From CBDCLY01 sp965218715 (GTDB lineage: Bacteria > Bacteroidota > Bacteroidia > Flavobacteriales_E > Vicingaceae), in assembly GCA_965218715.1 (NCBI GenBank), contig CBDCLY010000001.1, positions 21,587 through 85,586 of the forward strand: a DNA stretch of 64,000 bases, read 5' to 3'. Each line of letters opens with the position of its first letter. The first letter of the stretch is position 1. Under the pieces are notes generated by a model, which searched no databases, was not told the DNA's origin, and saw nothing but the letters and a program-made list of their open reading frames with translations. Made by a program: the position numbers and the translations under genes. Below, in pieces: positions 51,319 to 59,902 of this stretch.

Positions 51319-52884
51319 TTATCCTAGAATCATGCCTGCAATTGCAGCTGAAATTAATGAGGCTACAGAACCGCCCAATAACGCTTTCATTCCAAATTTG
51401 GATAAGGTTTTACGTTGACCAGGAGCGAGAGAACCTATTCCACCAATTTGAATTCCGATAGAGGCAAAGTTGGCGAAGCCACATAACATATAGGTGGCCA
51501 TAATGATCGATTTCTCATATTGCAAATGTGCAGCATTGTTGAGGTCTTTTAATCCTGCTAGTTGAATGTAACCTACAAATTCACTCGCCGCTAGTTTTAT
51601 TCCCAATAACTGACCCATCAGCATCATGTCTTCCTTGGCCACACCAATCAACCACATCAAAGGAGCGAATATGGTTCCAAGAATAAACTCCAAGGACAAT
51701 CCCTCATAAGAGGTGTTCTCGGCTATTATTTCGTTGATAGAGGCAAAATGCCAATTGATGCTTAACCATTCAATGGTAAAGCCATTAAAAGAGGCAATGG
51801 CTTCAAGTCCGCCATTGATTAGTGCAATAAATGCCACAAAAACCAATAACATTGCTCCAACATTTACAGCCAATTTTAAGCCTTCCGTTGTGCCATTTGC
51901 AATCGAATCCAATAGGTTAGAACCAATCTTTTCTGAAGAAACATGAACGTCGGTATTGATTTCTTCTGTTTGTGGGTAAAGTATTTTTGAAATTACAATG
52001 GCACCAGGAGCGGCCATTACAGAAGCAGCCAATAGATGCTTTGCAAAAACTAATCTTAGAACAGGATCATCTCCTCCCAAGAAACCAATATAAGCTGCTA
52101 AAACTGCGCCGGCTACCGTTGCCATTCCACCTATCATTACCAAGAGGATTTCACTCTTGTTCATCTTTTCTAAATAAGCCTTAATTAACAGAGGGGCTTC
52201 AGTTTGTCCCAAGAATACATTGCCCGCAACACTTAAACTTTCTGCACCAGAGATTCTCAGTAATTTGGTCAGTAACCATCCGAATGCTTTTACCGCTTTT
52301 TGAATAATTCCAAGGTAAAACAATACTGAAGTTAATGCCGAAAAGAAGATTATTGTTGGAAGGACTTGAAAGGCAAATATGAATCCGAATGTGTTCATGT
52401 CGGCAACTAATCCTTCAAACAAGAATTTGCTTCCTGCTTGGGTGTATTCTAAAATTTGAACAAATATTTTTCCAACAAATTCTATCATGACCTGAATAAA
52501 TGGCACCTTTAAGACGCCAATGGCAATGAAAATTTGGAACGTTAATCCAATTCCAACAGTTCGCCAATTGATTGCTTTTCTATTGTTACTAAATAAAAAT
52601 GCAATTATTAATAGGCTAAGAATTCCAAGTAAACCTCTACTTAGAGACTTTAAGCTAAAGCCTTCTATTGGAATGATTTGGGCACTTGAATTGGCAATAT
52701 GATCTTCCTCAGAGTTGGGAACGTCATTAATCGTTGTATCGGAAAGAATGTGATTTAAAGAATCAATTGAAGTGCTGTCCTCTTGAGCGTAAGCAATAAT
52801 TGGAATGCTAATTAATAGCAGAAGAGCAAAACGTTTAAGCAAATTTTTATTAATTGTTTTGGCCTGTTCGTTTATTAATTTCAT
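51319..52884 (-). CDS. Concentrative nucleoside transporter (NupC/CNT family)
   Basis: The 521-residue protein has an N-terminal signal-like segment, a Ser/Thr/Asp-rich linker, then a CNT domain with FLGQTEAPLLIKAYLEKMNK, GGMATVAGAVLAAYIGFLG and GFANFASIGIQIGGIGSLAP. CNT proteins import nucleosides using Na+ or H+. The ATG at 52884 overlaps the upstream gene by 35 bases. A TTG at 52842, 7 bases after that gene's stop, would give a cleaner signal peptide (LLKRFALLLLISIPIIAYAQ) and may be the real start. Confidence 0.88.
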   Translation of the reverse strand: MKLINEQAKTINKNLLKRFALLLLISIPIIAYAQEDSTSIDSLNHILSDTTINDVPNSEEDHIANSSAQIIPIEGFSLKSLSRGLLGILSLLIIAFLFSNNRKAINWRTVGIGLTFQIFIAIGVLKVPFIQVMIEFVGKIFVQILEYTQAGSKFLFEGLVADMNTFGFIFAFQVLPTIIFFSALTSVLFYLGIIQKAVKAFGWLLTKLLRISGAESLSVAGNVFLGQTEAPLLIKAYLEKMNKSEILLVMIGGMATVAGAVLAAYIGFLGGDDPVLRLVFAKHLLAASVMAAPGAIVISKILYPQTEEINTDVHVSSEKIGSNLLDSIANGTTEGLKLAVNVGAMLLVFVAFIALINGGLEAIASFNGFTIEWLSINWHFASINEIIAENTSYEGLSLEFILGTIFAPLMWLIGVAKEDMMLMGQLLGIKLAASEFVGYIQLAGLKDLNNAAHLQYEKSIIMATYMLCGFANFASIGIQIGGIGSLAPGQRKTLSKFGMKALLGGSVASLISAAIAGMILG

Positions 52885-53446
52885 CTCTGAGCTTTGAGGC
52901 TTCTTCATAGTTTTCTGTATCGATGGCCTCTTGTAATTTGTCTTGCAATTCACTTAAGCTTGGTCCTGTTTCTGACTCCTTAAGTTCTTTTATTTCAGTT
53001 TCTTTTTCTTCTGTCTCACTCTCTTCAAGCATGCTGTCATCTAACTCAACGCCTGCTTGATCTAAAATGAACTCATAGGTAAATATAGGGCATTTAAAAC
53101 GAACAGCAAGAGCAACTGCGTCAGAGGTGCGGGAATCAATTTCTATTTCTTTCCCGTCTTGCGTACAAATCAATTTTGCATAGAAAATGCCTTCAATCAA
53201 ATTGTAGATTAAAATCTCATTGATGTTAATTTCAAAAGAATCTGCAAAAGATTTAAAAATATCATGTGTTAAGGGTCGACTTGGAGTCATGTCTTCCAAT
53301 TCTATTGCAATGGCTTGAGCTTCAAACCCACCAATAATAATTGGCAATCTTCTTTTGCCTTCTTGCTCAGCCAGAACTAGAGCATAAGCTCCAGATTGTG
53401 TCTGACTGTAAGATAGTCCAATAATGTCCAATGCAATTTTATCCAT
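52850..53446 (-). CDS. Bifunctional nuclease family protein with UVR motif
   Basis: The 198-residue protein has the BFN/DUF151 domain (LVLAEQEGKRRLPIIIGGFE, EIEIDSRTSDAVALAVRFKC, PIFTYEFIL). An acidic linker follows and a C-terminal UVR-type helix pair (LQDKLQEAIDTENYEEASKL). The BFN domain has reported DNase/RNase activity in some members. It is 12 bases after etfA, so it is in the etfB-etfA transcription unit. Confidence 0.9.
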   Translation of the reverse strand: MDKIALDIIGLSYSQTQSGAYALVLAEQEGKRRLPIIIGGFEAQAIAIELEDMTPSRPLTHDIFKSFADSFEININEILIYNLIEGIFYAKLICTQDGKEIEIDSRTSDAVALAVRFKCPIFTYEFILDQAGVELDDSMLEESETEEKETEIKELKESETGPSLSELQDKLQEAIDTENYEEASKLRDEINKRTGQNN

Positions 53447-53458
53447 CGTCTGACTAAA

Positions 53459-54421
53459 TTATCCAGCTAGGTTCATGCTTTTGGCTGCTTCTAATAATTT
53501 AGGAACAACTTCAAATGCATCACCAACAATTCCATAATCTGCTGATTTAAAGAATGGTGCCTCTGGATCGCTATTGATGACAACGATCACTTTACTTTGG
53601 TTTACGCCTGCCAAATGTTGAATTGCTCCTGATATTCCAATAGCAATGTAAAGATTTGGACGAATGGCAACACCAGTTTGACCAACGTGCTCATGATGAG
53701 GTCTCCAATCCATATCAGAAACAGGCCTAGAGCAAGCTGTTGCAGCGCCTAAAGCTTTGGCCAATTCTTCTACCATTCCCCAGTTCTCTGGCCCTTTTAG
53801 ACCTCTACCAGCACTTACTACTTTTTCTGCTTCTGTTAATGGCAATTCAGTTGATTCCATCTTTTGTTCAATGACCTCAATTTTTGTAGCTCCCAATTCA
53901 ACATTTGCTGTTTCAACAATAGCATCGCTTCCACCGTCCACTACTTCAAGAGCATTAGGCATTAAGCTAACGACTTTGCTTTCTGTATTGATCTTTACAT
54001 GCGCAAAAGCTTTTCCAGAGAAAACTGCCTTTTTTACTACAAAACCATTGTCGGTATTTGGAACATCAACTGCTCCTGCAACAGAGCCAGAGTTGCTAAT
54101 GGCAGAAAGAATAGGAGCGATCGCCTTTCCATTCAAATCATGGGAAAATAAAAAGAGTTTAGACCCTTCATTTTGCCCAACTTGATTCAATGCCTTCGCT
54201 ATCAAACTAGGTTGAAAACTGCTTAAAGCATCATTTTGAATTTGGATTACTTTTGATGCCCCATATTGACCTAAAGAAGCGGCATCTTCAATTGTACCAA
54301 TGGTGGCGGCAATAATGCTATCACCAGTTTGATCTGCAATTTTTTTAGCATAAGTAAGCACTTCTTTTGCCGACTTATGAACTTGGTTGTTATGAGAGTG
54401 AGCGTATACGAGTATTGACAT
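53459..54421 (-). CDS. etfA: Electron transfer flavoprotein subunit alpha
   Basis: The 320-residue subunit binds FAD through its C-terminal domain: VSAGRGLKGPENWGMVEELA, AACSRPVSD-like ATACSRPVSDMDW, GQTGVAIRPNLYIAIGISG, IVVINSDPEAPFF. With EtfB it passes electrons from acyl-CoA dehydrogenases to the quinone pool. It lies 9 bases after etfB. Confidence 0.97.
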   Translation of the reverse strand: MSILVYAHSHNNQVHKSAKEVLTYAKKIADQTGDSIIAATIGTIEDAASLGQYGASKVIQIQNDALSSFQPSLIAKALNQVGQNEGSKLFLFSHDLNGKAIAPILSAISNSGSVAGAVDVPNTDNGFVVKKAVFSGKAFAHVKINTESKVVSLMPNALEVVDGGSDAIVETANVELGATKIEVIEQKMESTELPLTEAEKVVSAGRGLKGPENWGMVEELAKALGAATACSRPVSDMDWRPHHEHVGQTGVAIRPNLYIAIGISGAIQHLAGVNQSKVIVVINSDPEAPFFKSADYGIVGDAFEVVPKLLEAAKSMNLAG

Positions 54422-54430
54422 GCTTCTAGA

Positions 54431-55171
54431 TTAAATAATTTTTGCTTCGTTTCTTAATAAGTTCAATAGTTCTGCTGGGTTTTCAGCATCAACATATTTA
54501 CAATCACCTTTTGCTGGCGGCAGTTCATAATTGATAACTTCTGTTGCAGCCCCATTTTCACTTGCAGCGATAACATTTAATGGTTTTGTTCTTGCAGCCA
54601 TGATTCCTCTCATGTTGGGGATTCGCGCTTCTGCCATCCCTTTTGCTGCGCTTAAAACAAATGGAGTGTTTAAGCTTAGTATTTCTTTACCACCTTGAAT
54701 ATCGCGACCTAAGGTAGCTTTACTGCCATCCAACTCTAAAGACGAGGCATTGGAAATGTATTCTTGGTCTAATATTCCTGCTATCATGCCTCCCAATTGA
54801 GCACCATTGTAGTCGATGGTTTCTTTACCGCACAAAACGAGGTCGAAATTTTCTTCTTGGGCATGCTTAGCAATTTCCTTGGCAACAGATAAGGCATCAG
54901 ATGCATCTGCATCAATTCTTACTGCAGCATCAGCTCCAATTGCTAATGCCTTTCGAATGGTTGGGTCATTACTTGCTGGGCCTACGTTTATTACCGTTAC
55001 ATTTCCGCCATTGGCTTCCTTTAATTCAAGAGCCCTAACTAAAGCATACCACTCATCGTAAGGATTGATGATGTATTGAACGCCATTTTCATCAAAGTTG
55101 CTTTTGTTGTCTGTAAAGGCAATCTTAGACGTGGTGTCAGGCACTTTACTGATGCATACTAAAAACTTCAT
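54431..55171 (-). CDS. etfB: Electron transfer flavoprotein subunit beta
   Basis: The 246-residue subunit binds AMP. It has MKFLVCISKVPDTTSKIAFT, NPYDEWYALVRALELKE, and the recognition loop region MAEARIPNMRGIMAARTKPL. It is the first gene of etfB-etfA-bifunctional nuclease. Confidence 0.97.
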   Translation of the reverse strand: MKFLVCISKVPDTTSKIAFTDNKSNFDENGVQYIINPYDEWYALVRALELKEANGGNVTVINVGPASNDPTIRKALAIGADAAVRIDADASDALSVAKEIAKHAQEENFDLVLCGKETIDYNGAQLGGMIAGILDQEYISNASSLELDGSKATLGRDIQGGKEILSLNTPFVLSAAKGMAEARIPNMRGIMAARTKPLNVIAASENGAATEVINYELPPAKGDCKYVDAENPAELLNLLRNEAKII

Positions 55172-55220
55172 TTCTTTTATTTATCGGTTTATTTAAATGA
55201 TGTTTACCATTTAAGGAAAG

Positions 55221-55228
55221 CAAAATTA
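55221..55228 (-). promoter_or_regulatory. Candidate -7 element for etfB
   Basis: On the minus strand TAATTTTG matches TAnnTTTG, 49 bases upstream of the etfB ATG. No -33 TTG was found. Confidence 0.45.
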
Positions 55229-55327
55229 ATTAAAAATGATAAGGATTAGTGGCTAATTCGGCAAAAGCTAAAAGCATGGCTTTGTGCTTAATCAAAAATA
55301 AAATGCGCTGCTTAGCTTATATTTTTT

Positions 55328-55335
55328 TATTTTTG
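55328..55335 (+). promoter_or_regulatory. Candidate -7 element for pdhB
   Basis: TATTTTTG matches TAnnTTTG, 25 bases upstream of the pdhB ATG and followed by AGGCCC. No TTG lies at -33, so it may be weak or activated. Confidence 0.45.
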
Positions 55336-55360
55336 AGGCCCTTTTGATAATGGATGAAAT

Positions 55361-56344
55361 ATGAAAACATTACAATTTAGAGAAGCCCTTAGAGAGGCAA
55401 TGAGTGAAGAAATGAGGACAGATGAAAATGTCTTTTTAATGGGTGAAGAAGTTGCTCAGTACAACGGAGCTTATAAAGTTAGTCAAGGTATGCTTGATGA
55501 ATTTGGTGAAAAACGAGTGATAGACACTCCAATTGCCGAATTGGGTTTTGCAGGAATTGGAGTAGGAGCAGCCATGCATGGATTGCGCCCTATCATTGAA
55601 TTCATGACCTTTAATTTCTCTTTAGTCGCAATTGATCAAGTAATCAATTCAGCTGCAAAAATGCTAAGCATGTCGGGTGGCCATTATGGAGCACCAATGG
55701 TGTTTAGAGGCCCAACTGGATCTGCAGGTCAATTGAGTTCACAACATTCACAAGCATTCGATAATTGGTATGCGAATACACCGGGCTTAAAAGTAATTGT
55801 ACCTTCCAATCCTGCCGATGCAAAAGGATTATTGAAATCAGCCATTCGCGACAATGATCCTGTTATTTTTATGGAATCTGAGCAGATGTATGGCGACAAA
55901 GGAGAAGTGCCGGAAGGAGAATACATTATTCCAATCGGCAGTGCCAAGGTGGTTAAGACTGGATCTTCATGTACGATTGTTTCATTTGGTAAAATCATGA
56001 AAGTTGCCATTGCTGCTGCTGAAGAATTAGCAAAAGATGGAATAGAGGTAGAGTTGATTGATTTAAGAACTATTCGACCAATTGATTATGCTACTGTTAT
56101 AGATTCTGTTAAAAAAACCAACAGGTTGGTGATCCTTGAAGAGGCTTGGCCCCTAGGGAATATCTCAACTGAGTTAACTTATATGGTTCAGCGAAATGCA
56201 TTCGATTATCTAGATGCACCAATTCGTAGAATAAATACCAAAGACACGCCATTGCCTTATGCTCAATCTTTTGTAGATGCTTGGCTACCCAATGTAGGTG
56301 ATGTTGTAAATGCAGTTAAAGACGTAATGTACGTATCTCAATAG
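55361..56344 (+). CDS. pdhB: Pyruvate dehydrogenase E1 component subunit beta
   Basis: The 327-residue protein has the transketolase pyrimidine domain (FLMGEEVAQYNGAYKVSQGM, DTPIAELGFAGIGVGAAMHG) and the transketolase C domain (VELIDLRTIRPIDYATVIDS). With the alpha subunit it decarboxylates pyruvate using thiamine diphosphate. The alpha subunit gene is not adjacent, so the two are unlinked here. A branched-chain E1 beta cannot be ruled out, but residues fit pyruvate type. Confidence 0.9.
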   Translation: MKTLQFREALREAMSEEMRTDENVFLMGEEVAQYNGAYKVSQGMLDEFGEKRVIDTPIAELGFAGIGVGAAMHGLRPIIEFMTFNFSLVAIDQVINSAAKMLSMSGGHYGAPMVFRGPTGSAGQLSSQHSQAFDNWYANTPGLKVIVPSNPADAKGLLKSAIRDNDPVIFMESEQMYGDKGEVPEGEYIIPIGSAKVVKTGSSCTIVSFGKIMKVAIAAAEELAKDGIEVELIDLRTIRPIDYATVIDSVKKTNRLVILEEAWPLGNISTELTYMVQRNAFDYLDAPIRRINTKDTPLPYAQSFVDAWLPNVGDVVNAVKDVMYVSQ

Positions 56345-56371
56345 CTAGTATTTTCTTTCGGCTAAATAAGG

Positions 56372-56402
56372 TTGTTTATTTTCTGAATTAAATATACTTT
56401 TG
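56372..56402 (+). promoter_or_regulatory. Promoter of hppA
   Basis: TTG (56372-56374), 20 bases, then TACTTTTG (56395-56402): both Bacteroidota promoter elements at ideal spacing, 48 bases upstream of the hppA ATG. Confidence 0.7.
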
Positions 56403-56450
56403 CGGCCTCCAAAATCAGGAAAAATTTATATTAAATAGATCATTAATACT

Positions 56451-59153
56451 ATGGAAAATTTCTTATTGTATATCGTTCCCTTTCTTGGGATCATTGGCCT
56501 AATTGTTATGGCCATTAAATCAGCTTGGGTGACTAAGCAAGACTCAGGCGATGAAAACATGGCTGAATTAGCTAAACACATTGCAGATGGAGCTATGGCT
56601 TTCTTAAAGGCAGAGTGGAAAGTGATGGGTTACTTTGTAATCATCGCGGCTATTTTATTAGGCTGGTCAGGAACATTGGTTGAAGAATCAAGTCCAGTGA
56701 TTGCCATTACATTCGTTATTGGTGCCTTTTTATCAGCGTTTGCAGGATATTTAGGGATGAACATTGCCACAAAATCAAATGTTAGAACAACTCAGGCAGC
56801 TAGAACTTCACTATCAAAAGCATTAAAAGTTTCATTTAATGGTGGAACTGTTATGGGCTTAGGAGTTGCAGGATTAGCCGTATTAGGTTTAGGAGGCATC
56901 TTCATTGTACTTCTTACCATGTTTGGCCCAGAAGGGGCAATGGTAGAAAAAGGGAGTTATATTTTAGCAATTGAGATTTTAGCTGGATTTTCACTAGGAG
57001 CAGAGTCAATTGCGTTGTTTGCTAGAGTTGGTGGCGGTATTTATACAAAGGCTGCAGATGTTGGAGCAGATTTAGTGGGTAAAGTAGAAGCAGGAATTCC
57101 TGAGGATGACATTAGAAACCCAGCTACTATTGCTGATAATGTTGGAGATAATGTAGGTGATGTTGCTGGAATGGGAGCTGATTTATTCGGTTCATACGTT
57201 GCAACTATTTTGGCAACAATGGTTTTAGGAGCTGAAGTAGAATTTGGAACACCGGATAATTTTAATGGACTTTCTCCAATTCTTTTGCCAATGGTAATCG
57301 CAGGATTGGGATTAATGTTTTCTATTATCGGAACAATGTTCGTTAAGATTAAGGGAGAAGATGGAAGTGTTCAAAGAGCCTTAAATATTGGTAACTGGTC
57401 ATCAGTTGTACTTACGGCAATTGCTTCTTATTTCCTAGTAGACTATTTAATGGTTGAAAACATGGTCATAAGAGGTTATGAATTAACTTCAATGGATATC
57501 TTTTGGGCAATTATTACTGGATTAATTGTAGGTGCGATCATGAGTATTGTAACTGAGTATTACACTGCAATGGGTAAGAAGCCAGTTAATTCAATTGTTC
57601 AACAATCTTCTACTGGCCATGCAACTAATATCATTGGTGGTTTAGCCGTGGGTATGGAGTCTACTGTAATCCCAGTAATTGTATTGGCAGCGGGTATTTT
57701 TATTTCGCATGAATTTGCTGGTTTATATGGTGTTGCAATTGCTGCTGCCGGAATGATGGCAACAACTGCAATGCAATTGGCAATTGATGCTTTTGGGCCA
57801 ATTGCAGATAATGCAGGCGGAATTGCCGAAATGAGCGGTTTACCAGAAGAAGTTAGAGAAAGAACAGACAACTTAGACGCAGTTGGAAATACAACTGCTG
57901 CGGCTGGAAAAGGTTTTGCAATTGCTTCAGCGGCATTAACTGCTTTGGCATTGTTTGCTGCCTTTGTTGGTCTTTCTGGAATTGATTCAATCGATATTTA
58001 TAAAGCGGATGTTTTAGCTGGATTATTTGTTGGAGCTATGATCCCATTTATTTTCTCTGCCTTAGCTATTGCAGCTGTTGGTAGAGCAGCAATGGACATG
58101 GTACAAGAGGTAAGAAGACAATTCAAAGAGATACCAGGCATTATGGAATACAAAGCAAAGCCTGAGTATGATAAATGCGTTGAGATTTCTACAAAAGCTT
58201 CAATCCGAGAAATGATGTTGCCAGGTTTAATCGCCTTAATTGTTCCAATTATTGTTGGATTTACATTTGGCCCAGAGGTTTTAGGTGGTTTGTTAGCAGG
58301 TGTAACTGTTTCTGGTGTGTTGATGGGAATTTTCCAAAACAATGCTGGTGGTGCATGGGACAATGCTAAAAAGTCTTTCGAGAAAGGAGTTATGATCAAT
58401 GGAAAAATGGAATACAAAGGTTCTGATGCTCATTCAGCCTCAGTAACTGGCGACACAGTTGGTGATCCATTTAAGGATACTTCTGGACCATCAATGAACA
58501 TTTTGATTAAATTAATGTCAATTGTTTCTTTAGTGATCGCACCTCATATTTCAGAGGGTGGAGCTCATGGCCAAGTACAAGTTAATTCTGCTGTTGAAAT
58601 GACTTCAGAATCTGGTGCTTATGCAGAAGGATCATACATTGTTGAAGGAGCTGAAGATGTTAATTTAATAACTTGGGCAGGAAAAAAGGTTGGTGGAAAC
58701 CATTATGGTACAATAAGAATTGCTCAAGCTAACTTTGAACTAAGTGGAGAATCAATTGTCTCAGGTGAGGTTTTAATTGATATGGGAAGTATTTCTGTTG
58801 CAGATATAAAAGATGCAGATGATAATGCCGATTTAGTTGCACATTTAAACAGTCCTGACTTTTTCGATGTTCAGAAATTCCCAATGGCAAGATTATTAAT
58901 TGTAGGCGCTGAAGGTGCAGGTGGAAATCAAACCTTAATGTGTGAATTAACAATCAAAGACAAAACCATTGAAAAACGAATTGACGTAGTTGTTGTTGAT
59001 AATGGAAATAGAGAATTGTCTATCAAATTTGCCACATCCATTGACCGTACTAAATTTGGAATAGAATACAAGTCTAAAAGCATCGATGCTTTATTGGATA
59101 ACTTTATCTATGATCAGTTTGATTTAAAAGGTATTCTTACTGCAAGAGGATAA
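56451..59153 (+). CDS. hppA: Membrane-bound pyrophosphatase fused to a YceI-like domain
   Basis: The 900-residue protein is a membrane pyrophosphatase in residues 1-~705. It has FARVGGGIYTKAADVGADLV, NVGDNVGDVAGMGADLFGSY and DPFKDTSGPSMNILIKL, and about 16 membrane helices. GNTTAAAGKG (Ala, not Lys) indicates a K+-dependent type, and GAES before IALFARVGG suggests Na+ transport; both subtype calls are inference. After a short linker, residues ~727-900 form a YceI-like domain (GSYIVEGAEDVNLITWAGKK, GGNHYGTIRI, SGEVLIDMGSISV, HLNSPDFFDVQKFPMA). Pyrophosphatase C-termini face the periplasm, where YceI lipocalins act. There is no stop or frameshift between the parts. Confidence 0.93.
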   Translation: MENFLLYIVPFLGIIGLIVMAIKSAWVTKQDSGDENMAELAKHIADGAMAFLKAEWKVMGYFVIIAAILLGWSGTLVEESSPVIAITFVIGAFLSAFAGYLGMNIATKSNVRTTQAARTSLSKALKVSFNGGTVMGLGVAGLAVLGLGGIFIVLLTMFGPEGAMVEKGSYILAIEILAGFSLGAESIALFARVGGGIYTKAADVGADLVGKVEAGIPEDDIRNPATIADNVGDNVGDVAGMGADLFGSYVATILATMVLGAEVEFGTPDNFNGLSPILLPMVIAGLGLMFSIIGTMFVKIKGEDGSVQRALNIGNWSSVVLTAIASYFLVDYLMVENMVIRGYELTSMDIFWAIITGLIVGAIMSIVTEYYTAMGKKPVNSIVQQSSTGHATNIIGGLAVGMESTVIPVIVLAAGIFISHEFAGLYGVAIAAAGMMATTAMQLAIDAFGPIADNAGGIAEMSGLPEEVRERTDNLDAVGNTTAAAGKGFAIASAALTALALFAAFVGLSGIDSIDIYKADVLAGLFVGAMIPFIFSALAIAAVGRAAMDMVQEVRRQFKEIPGIMEYKAKPEYDKCVEISTKASIREMMLPGLIALIVPIIVGFTFGPEVLGGLLAGVTVSGVLMGIFQNNAGGAWDNAKKSFEKGVMINGKMEYKGSDAHSASVTGDTVGDPFKDTSGPSMNILIKLMSIVSLVIAPHISEGGAHGQVQVNSAVEMTSESGAYAEGSYIVEGAEDVNLITWAGKKVGGNHYGTIRIAQANFELSGESIVSGEVLIDMGSISVADIKDADDNADLVAHLNSPDFFDVQKFPMARLLIVGAEGAGGNQTLMCELTIKDKTIEKRIDVVVVDNGNRELSIKFATSIDRTKFGIEYKSKSIDALLDNFIYDQFDLKGILTARG

Positions 59154-59160
59154 GGGATTA

Positions 59161-59212
59161 AAAAGCAACAAAAAAGGCGTCAACATTAGTTGACGCCTTT
59201 TTTGTTGCTTTT
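59161..59212. terminator. Bidirectional terminator with 24-base perfect stem
   Basis: AAAAGCAACAAAAAAGGCGT-CAAC (59161-59184) pairs perfectly with 59189-59212 around an ATTA loop. The core is GGCGTCAAC/GTTGACGCC with A6 and T6 tracts, so it can terminate hppA (plus) and the kinase gene (minus). Confidence 0.9.
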
Positions 59213-59222
59213 CTTTTAAGCC

Positions 59223-59837
59223 TTAAAACAAACCATGAATTTCAGCATCAATTTTATTGATAACCGTTCCTAAGTCTTCACTGTTTTCAATGAAGTTGGT
59301 ATTGTCTACATCAACGATCAATAGTTTCCCTTCACTATAGGTGCTTATCCAAGCTTCATAGCGTTCATTTAATCGTTTTAAATAGTCTAAACGAATGCTT
59401 TCTTCGTATTCTCTACCTCGGCTGCTAATTTGATCTACCAATACAGGAATGGAAGCTCTTAAATAAATTAACAAGTCTGGTGGCTGAATGAAAGACTCCA
59501 TCAGCTTAAACAATGAAAAATAAGATTCAAAATCACGAGAGGTCATCAAACCCATAGCATGAAGGTTTGGAGCAAATATGTATGCGTCCTCATAAATGGT
59601 TCTATCTTGAATTACATTTTTTTTGTTGTTTCTGAATTCTTGAACTTGACTAAAACGGTTATTTAAAAAATACACTTGTAAGTTAAATGACCAGCGTTGC
59701 ATATCATTATAGAAGTCATTTAAGTAAGGGTTCTCATCAGCATCTTCATAATGCGCTTCCCACTTATAATGTTTAGCGAGTAATGAAGTTAGTGTTGTCT
59801 TTCCAGACCCGATGTTTCCTGCTATGGCTAAATGCAT
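59223..59837 (-). CDS. Deoxynucleoside kinase
   Basis: The 204-residue kinase has the P-loop AIAGNIGSGKTTLTSLL, the DRT/ERS-type motif VIQDRTIYEDAYIFA, substrate residues in WSFNLQVYFLNNRF, and the lid SSRGREYEESIRLDYLKRL. It phosphorylates deoxynucleosides for salvage; dAdo or dGuo preference cannot be set from sequence. The start is the ATG of MHLAIAG. Confidence 0.93.
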   Translation of the reverse strand: MHLAIAGNIGSGKTTLTSLLAKHYKWEAHYEDADENPYLNDFYNDMQRWSFNLQVYFLNNRFSQVQEFRNNKKNVIQDRTIYEDAYIFAPNLHAMGLMTSRDFESYFSLFKLMESFIQPPDLLIYLRASIPVLVDQISSRGREYEESIRLDYLKRLNERYEAWISTYSEGKLLIVDVDNTNFIENSEDLGTVINKIDAEIHGLF

Positions 59838-59902
59838 TGTCAATAATTTTATGGCTTACTAAAATAGTAATTATTGAGGGTCTAAGAAAGCTGAATGTAG
59901 AA

